A stretch of DNA of 64,000 nucleotides from Nocardioides soli (GTDB lineage Bacteria > Actinomycetota > Actinomycetes > Propionibacteriales > Nocardioidaceae). The notes below the pieces were generated by a model. It was not told the origin of the DNA and made no database searches. It saw only the letters and a program-made list of their open reading frames with translations. The stretch covers positions 682,001 to 746,000 of the forward strand of contig NZ_JACHWR010000001.1 in NCBI RefSeq assembly GCF_014191495.1. Direction: 5' to 3'. Shown piece by piece: positions 60,610 through 64,000 of the stretch. Both the position numbers and the translations under genes were made by a program. Each line of letters opens with the position of its first letter. Position 1 is the first letter of the stretch.

Positions 60610-62403
60610 TCAGCCCTCGAGCCGCGCGAGCTCCTCGTCCACGATCGTCGGGTCCAGCTTGGTGAAGATCGGCGTCGGCTTGGCGATCGGCGTGCCGGGC
60701 ACGATCTGCCGCCGCCCCCAGGTGGGGAAGCCGGAGTACTCCCCGGTGATGATCGGGTACGGCGCACCGCCGTCGAGGTCGGCGACCTCCTCGATGCGCG
60801 GCATCGGCGCGACGTCGCCCGGGCCGCCGAGCGCCCGGTCGACCTCGTTGGCCGCGAACGGCAGGAACGGGCTGAGCACCAGGTTGAGGTCCGCGACGCA
60901 CTGGGCGACGACGTGCAGGATCGTGCCGAGCCGCTCGCGCTCGTCGTCGCCCTTCAGCTTCCACGGCGTGGTGTCCGAGACGTACTTGTTGACCTCCGCC
61001 ACGGCGCGCATCGCCTCGCCGATCGCCTGCTTCTGCCGGTGGCGCGCGATCAGCTCGCCGACGGTCCCGAACGCCGCCTCGGTCGCGTCGAGGAGGGCCT
61101 GATCCGCCGGCGTGAGCTCGCCCGCCTTCGGGATCTCGCCGAAGCTCTTCGCGATCATCGTCGCCGTGCGGTTGACCAGGTTGCCCCAGCCGGCCACCAG
61201 CTCGTCATTGGTGCGGCGCACGAACTCCGCCCAGGTGAAGTCGGAGTCCTGGCTCTCCGGGCCGGCGGCGGCCACGAAGTAGCGGAACGCGTCGGGCTGG
61301 TAGCGGCTGAGCAGGTCGCGCACGTAGATCACCACGCGCTTGGAGGAGGAGAACTTCCTGCCCTCCATCGTCAGGAACTCCGACGACACCACCTCGGTCG
61401 GCAGGTTGAGCTCGCCGTACTGCCGCGGCGTGCCGCCCTTCGCGCCCTTGCCGGAGTAGGCCAGCAGCTCGGCCGGCCAGATCTGGCTGTGGAAGGTGAT
61501 GTTGTCCTTGCCCATGAAGTAGTACGACAGCGCGTCGGGGTCGTTCCACCACTCGCGCCAGCGCTGGTCGTCGCCGAGCCGGCGGGCCCACTCGATCGAG
61601 GCGGACAGGTAGCCGATGACGGCGTCGAACCAGACGTAGAGCTTCTTCGTCGGGTTCTCGCGCCAGCCCTCGAGCGGCACGGCGATGCCCCAGTCGATGT
61701 CGCGGGTCATCGCCCGCGGCCTGATCTCCTGGAGGATGTTCTGGCTGAAGCGGATCACGTTCGGCCGCCACAGCCCGGTCGCCTCTCGACCGTCGAGCCA
61801 CTCCCCCAGCGCCTCGGCCAGCGCGGGCAGGTCGAGGAAGAAGTGCTGGGTCTCGATGAACTCCGGCGTCTCGCCGTTGATCTTCGACCGCGGGTCGATC
61901 AGGTCGTGCGGGTCGAGCTGGTTGCCGCAGTTGTCGCACTGGTCGCCGCGCGCGCCGTCGTACCCGCAGATCGGGCAGGTGCCCTCGATGTAGCGGTCGG
62001 GCAGCGTGCGGCCCGTGGACGGCGAGATCGCGCCGTACGTCGTCTGCTCGACGAAGTAGCCGTTCTCGTAGACGCCGAGGAACAGCTCCTGCACCACCGC
62101 GTGGTGGTTGCGGGTCGTGGTGCGGGTGTAGAGGTCGTAGGTCAGGCCGAGGGACGCGAGGTCCTCGGCGATGATCCGGTGGTTCCGGTCGGCGAGCTGC
62201 TGCGGGGTCAGCCCGGCCTCGTCGGCGGCGATCAGGATCGGGGTGCCGTGCTCATCGGAGCCGGAGACCATGAGCACGTCGTGGCCGGCCATCCGCATGT
62301 ACCGACTGAAGACGTCGGAGGGCACGCCGAACCCGGCCACGTGGCCGATGTGGCGCGGGCCGTTCGCGTACGGCCAGGCGACTGCGGACAGGACTCTGCT
62401 CAT
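60610..62403 (-). CDS. metG: Methionyl-tRNA synthetase
   Basis: The enzyme charges tRNA-Met. The 597 residues carry the class I signature as [20 protein letters not shown], a zinc knuckle [17 protein letters not shown], the KMSKS-equivalent [15 protein letters not shown], and the anticodon-binding region [14 protein letters not shown]. It lacks the C-terminal tRNA-binding domain of E. coli MetG. TAGGAT (62410-62415 on this strand), 6 nt, ATG 62403: leaderless. Confidence 0.98.
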   Translation of the reverse strand: MSRVLSAVAWPYANGPRHIGHVAGFGVPSDVFSRYMRMAGHDVLMVSGSDEHGTPILIAADEAGLTPQQLADRNHRIIAEDLASLGLTYDLYTRTTTRNHHAVVQELFLGVYENGYFVEQTTYGAISPSTGRTLPDRYIEGTCPICGYDGARGDQCDNCGNQLDPHDLIDPRSKINGETPEFIETQHFFLDLPALAEALGEWLDGREATGLWRPNVIRFSQNILQEIRPRAMTRDIDWGIAVPLEGWRENPTKKLYVWFDAVIGYLSASIEWARRLGDDQRWREWWNDPDALSYYFMGKDNITFHSQIWPAELLAYSGKGAKGGTPRQYGELNLPTEVVSSEFLTMEGRKFSSSKRVVIYVRDLLSRYQPDAFRYFVAAAGPESQDSDFTWAEFVRRTNDELVAGWGNLVNRTATMIAKSFGEIPKAGELTPADQALLDATEAAFGTVGELIARHRQKQAIGEAMRAVAEVNKYVSDTTPWKLKGDDERERLGTILHVVAQCVADLNLVLSPFLPFAANEVDRALGGPGDVAPMPRIEEVADLDGGAPYPIITGEYSGFPTWGRRQIVPGTPIAKPTPIFTKLDPTIVDEELARLEG

Positions 62404-62474
62404 GGGGCAATCCTAGGGATCGGGCGCCAGCCGATTCCGGCCGCGTCCGGCGGTGGGCGGCCGGGCCCGCCGCG

Positions 62475-62522
62475 GGACGTCATACGGACAGTGTGTCCGC
62501 TTGCTCGGAACGTATGACGTCC
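62475..62522. repeat. Nested inverted repeat upstream of metG
   Basis: Perfect 12-bp arms GGACGTCATACG (62475-62486) and complement (62511-62522) contain an inner hairpin CGGACA-GTG-TGTCCG (62485-62499). Read on the minus strand, the spacer begins TTCCG after ACG, like the element at 4559-4623. Confidence 0.65.
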
Positions 62523-62530
62523 GCGCGCGC

Positions 62531-63073
62531 TCACCGGACCTGACGGCCGGCGAACGACGCGAGCTGCTGGTAGGGCCCGGCGTCGTCGGGCGTCGACTGC
62601 TCGGGGCCGAAGGCCGGGGCGCGGTTGTCGGCGGTGAGGTGGGCGCGCAGGAACGCGAGCCCCCGCGCGGCGACCTCGGGCTCCAGCCGGTCGACCGGTA
62701 CGCCGATCGCGGTCGCGAGGTCCCAGGTGTGGACGGCGATCTCGGCGGTCTGCCAGTCGGCGCTCGCCGGCGCGGCGGCGACACCCTCGTGCCATGCGTG
62801 GATCAGGTCGTCCCCGGCCACCCGGAAGGCCGGGCCCCAGCCCTCCGCGACGTGGGCGGGCGGCGCCGCCCAGTCGGGCTGACCGCCCCGCATCATCGTC
62901 AGGAACCGACCCGGTGCCGCGATCAGGTGATCGGCGAGTGCGGCCACGTCCCAGTCGCCGCACGGCGTGGGCTGCGAGAGCGCGTCGGGGTGCACCTGGT
63001 CGAGGACGTCGCCGGCCTGGTCGAGTGCCTTCGCGAGCACCCGTACCTCGTCGCCCCAGTCGGCGTCGGCCAT
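62531..63073 (-). CDS. TIGR03086 family protein (DinB/maleylpyruvate isomerase-like)
   Basis: This 180-residue protein belongs to the mycothiol-dependent maleylpyruvate isomerase-like superfamily. LSQPTPCGDWDVAALADHLIAAP holds the first His of the metal site, and AEIAVHTWDLATAIG the later His and Asp of TIGR03086. These proteins are common in actinobacteria and often lack a known substrate. TACGAT, 6 nt, ATG 63073; this promoter interlocks with that of the divergent GPP34 gene. Confidence 0.9.
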   Translation of the reverse strand: MADADWGDEVRVLAKALDQAGDVLDQVHPDALSQPTPCGDWDVAALADHLIAAPGRFLTMMRGGQPDWAAPPAHVAEGWGPAFRVAGDDLIHAWHEGVAAAPASADWQTAEIAVHTWDLATAIGVPVDRLEPEVAARGLAFLRAHLTADNRAPAFGPEQSTPDDAGPYQQLASFAGRQVR

Positions 63074-63095
63074 GGCCTTATCGTAGCGTCGGAGC

Positions 63096-63770
63096 ATGAC
63101 CACGCTGATCGCGGAGGACCTGCTGCTGCTCGTGCTCGACGACGACAAGGGCACGGTCACCACCGCCTATCCGCAGACCGCGCTCGGCGGCGCCGTGCTC
63201 GTCGAGCTCGCGCTCGACGGCGCGGTGGAGGTCGAGGAGAAGACCAGCGTCTGGCGCTCGGCGAAGGTGTCCCCGGTCGCGGCGCACCGGCCGGACGACG
63301 ACATCCTCGGCGCGGCGTACGACGTCGTCGCGGAGAAGCCGCGCACCGCGCAGGACCTCGTCGACCGGCTCGGCAAGGGACTCAAGGAGCGGCTGGCGGA
63401 CCGGCTCGTCGAGCGGGGCGTCCTCGAGCGGCAGGAGGGCCGGGTGCTGGGCCTCTTCCCGCGCACCCGCTGGCCGGCGGTCGACTCCGGCCACGAGGAG
63501 CAGGTACGCCGGGCGCTCACCGGTGCGCTCGTGCAGGGGCTGACCCCGGACCAGCGCACCGGGGCGCTGGTCGCGCTGCTGAGCGCGATCGACAAGGCGC
63601 ACAAGGTCGTCGACCATGACGGGCTGCCCACCAAGGAGGTCCGCAAGCGGGCCAAGGAGATCAGCGAGGGCGCCTGGGCGGCCAAGGCGGTCCGCGACGC
63701 GATCAGCGCGTCGACGGCCGCGATCGCGATGATCGCCGCCGGCGGCGCGGTCGCTGCCGGCTCCTCGTGA
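63096..63770 (+). CDS. GPP34 (GOLPH3/VPS74-like) family protein
   Basis: This 224-residue protein resembles the phosphoinositide-binding GOLPH3 fold: TLIAEDLLLLVLDDDKGTVT, ALGGAVLVELALDGAVEVEE, LVERGVLERQEGRVLGLFPRTRWP and LTPDQRTGALVALLSAIDKAHKVV are all family-like. In eukaryotes it holds glycosyltransferases in the Golgi; the bacterial role is unknown. TAGCGT (63084-63089), 6 nt, ATG: leaderless. The end is an Ala-rich helix. Confidence 0.9.
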   Translation: MTTLIAEDLLLLVLDDDKGTVTTAYPQTALGGAVLVELALDGAVEVEEKTSVWRSAKVSPVAAHRPDDDILGAAYDVVAEKPRTAQDLVDRLGKGLKERLADRLVERGVLERQEGRVLGLFPRTRWPAVDSGHEEQVRRALTGALVQGLTPDQRTGALVALLSAIDKAHKVVDHDGLPTKEVRKRAKEISEGAWAAKAVRDAISASTAAIAMIAAGGAVAAGSS

Positions 63771-63773
63771 TCG

Positions 63774-64000
63774 TCAGCTGAAGTCGAGGTCGCCGGTGCG
63801 GCTGCGCTTGAGCTCGTAGAAGTGGTCGTAGCGCGAGAGCGTCACGAACGCGTCCCACATCCGGCCGGCGTCCTCGCCGCGCGGCGCCTTGCTGAGCACC
63901 GGCCCGAAGAACGCGCGCCCGTCGAAGGCGATCGTCGGTGTGCCGACCTCGTTGCCGACCTGGTCCATCCCGCGCCGGTGGGAGGCCGCGATCGCCTCGT
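63774..64000 (-). CDS. DsbA-family protein, Rv2466c-like mycothiol-dependent type, C-terminal part
   Basis: Only the last 75 codons are in the window; the start lies beyond. The end GTPTIAFDGRAFFGPVLSKAPRGEDAGRMWDAF and YDHFYELKRSRTGDLDF matches the Rv2466c group of thioredoxin-fold, mycothiol-dependent reductases, including the cis-Pro in GTPTI. The CxxC motif is outside. It is convergent with GPP34, with 3 bp between stops. Confidence 0.85.
   Translation of the reverse strand, partial: EAIAASHRRGMDQVGNEVGTPTIAFDGRAFFGPVLSKAPRGEDAGRMWDAFVTLSRYDHFYELKRSRTGDLDFS

Overview
The window looks like chromosomal DNA of a high-GC actinobacterium, most likely Nocardioides or a close relative in Nocardioidaceae. 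The evidence is the very high GC, WhiB2, F420 biosynthesis genes, a mycothiol-type DsbA protein, TIGR03089/TIGR03086/DUF3499/DUF5719 proteins, and a gene order (mtrA-mtrB, ahcY, a TobH-like SIS protein, pmm, DUF3499, whiB2, fbiA, fbiB, manC) that follows the Rv3244c-Rv3264c region of Mycobacterium tuberculosis. The genus is an inference. No rRNA, tRNA, CRISPR array, transposase or integrase gene was seen.

Layout. 1-19.5 kb: core signalling and metabolism (MtrAB, adenosylhomocysteinase), GDP-mannose supply (pmm, manC), WhiB2, a long GT2 membrane glycosyltransferase and F420 genes fbiA/fbiB. 20.1-26.9 kb: a tightly overlapping minus-strand operon for a galactofuranose-type wall polymer (two GT2 enzymes, Glf, GlfT2-like polymerase, Wzm/Wzt exporter). 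27-28.2 kb: a tandem duplication of a Uma2 nuclease gene with its 5' leader. 28.2-31 kb: two divergent LCP ligases, which probably attach wall polymers. 31-34.5 kb: enoyl-CoA hydratase, PaaK-like ligase, thioesterase, dienelactone hydrolase. 34.6-41 kb: secreted Ig-like proteins and a NarL-type two-component pair.

41.1-50.3 kb is the most unusual part. Five transcription units encode a GT39-like transferase, polyprenyl-phosphate sugar synthase, a flippase-like/GT4 fusion, a PIG-L deacetylase, PAP2 and DedA proteins and a receiver-only response regulator. All five start from the same promoter design: two 11-bp direct repeats beginning CTTCAY, exactly 6 bp, then a -10 of the form TAssKT. I read this as a locus-wide regulon of an OmpR/PhoB-type regulator controlling polyprenyl-linked envelope modification.

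50.3-57.3 kb: an MFS exporter behind two CsoR-like palindromes, then a ~4 kb lower-GC island with an AAA-ATPase and a subtilisin-like protease (an IetA/IetS-type toxin-antitoxin or antiphage pair). The island is flanked by two copies of the 3' end of an acyl-CoA dehydrogenase gene, which suggests insertion into that gene. 57.3-64 kb: TetR regulator, secreted protein, CoA-binding protein, DUF2568, ArfB, MetG, TIGR03086, GPP34 and a partial DsbA-like protein.

Two window-wide patterns stand out. Fourteen start codons lie exactly 6 nt after a TAnnnT hexamer, which suggests leaderless transcription. Many intergenic spaces hold long-arm inverted repeats, two of which (3440 and 19769) are homologous with compensatory changes in the stem.
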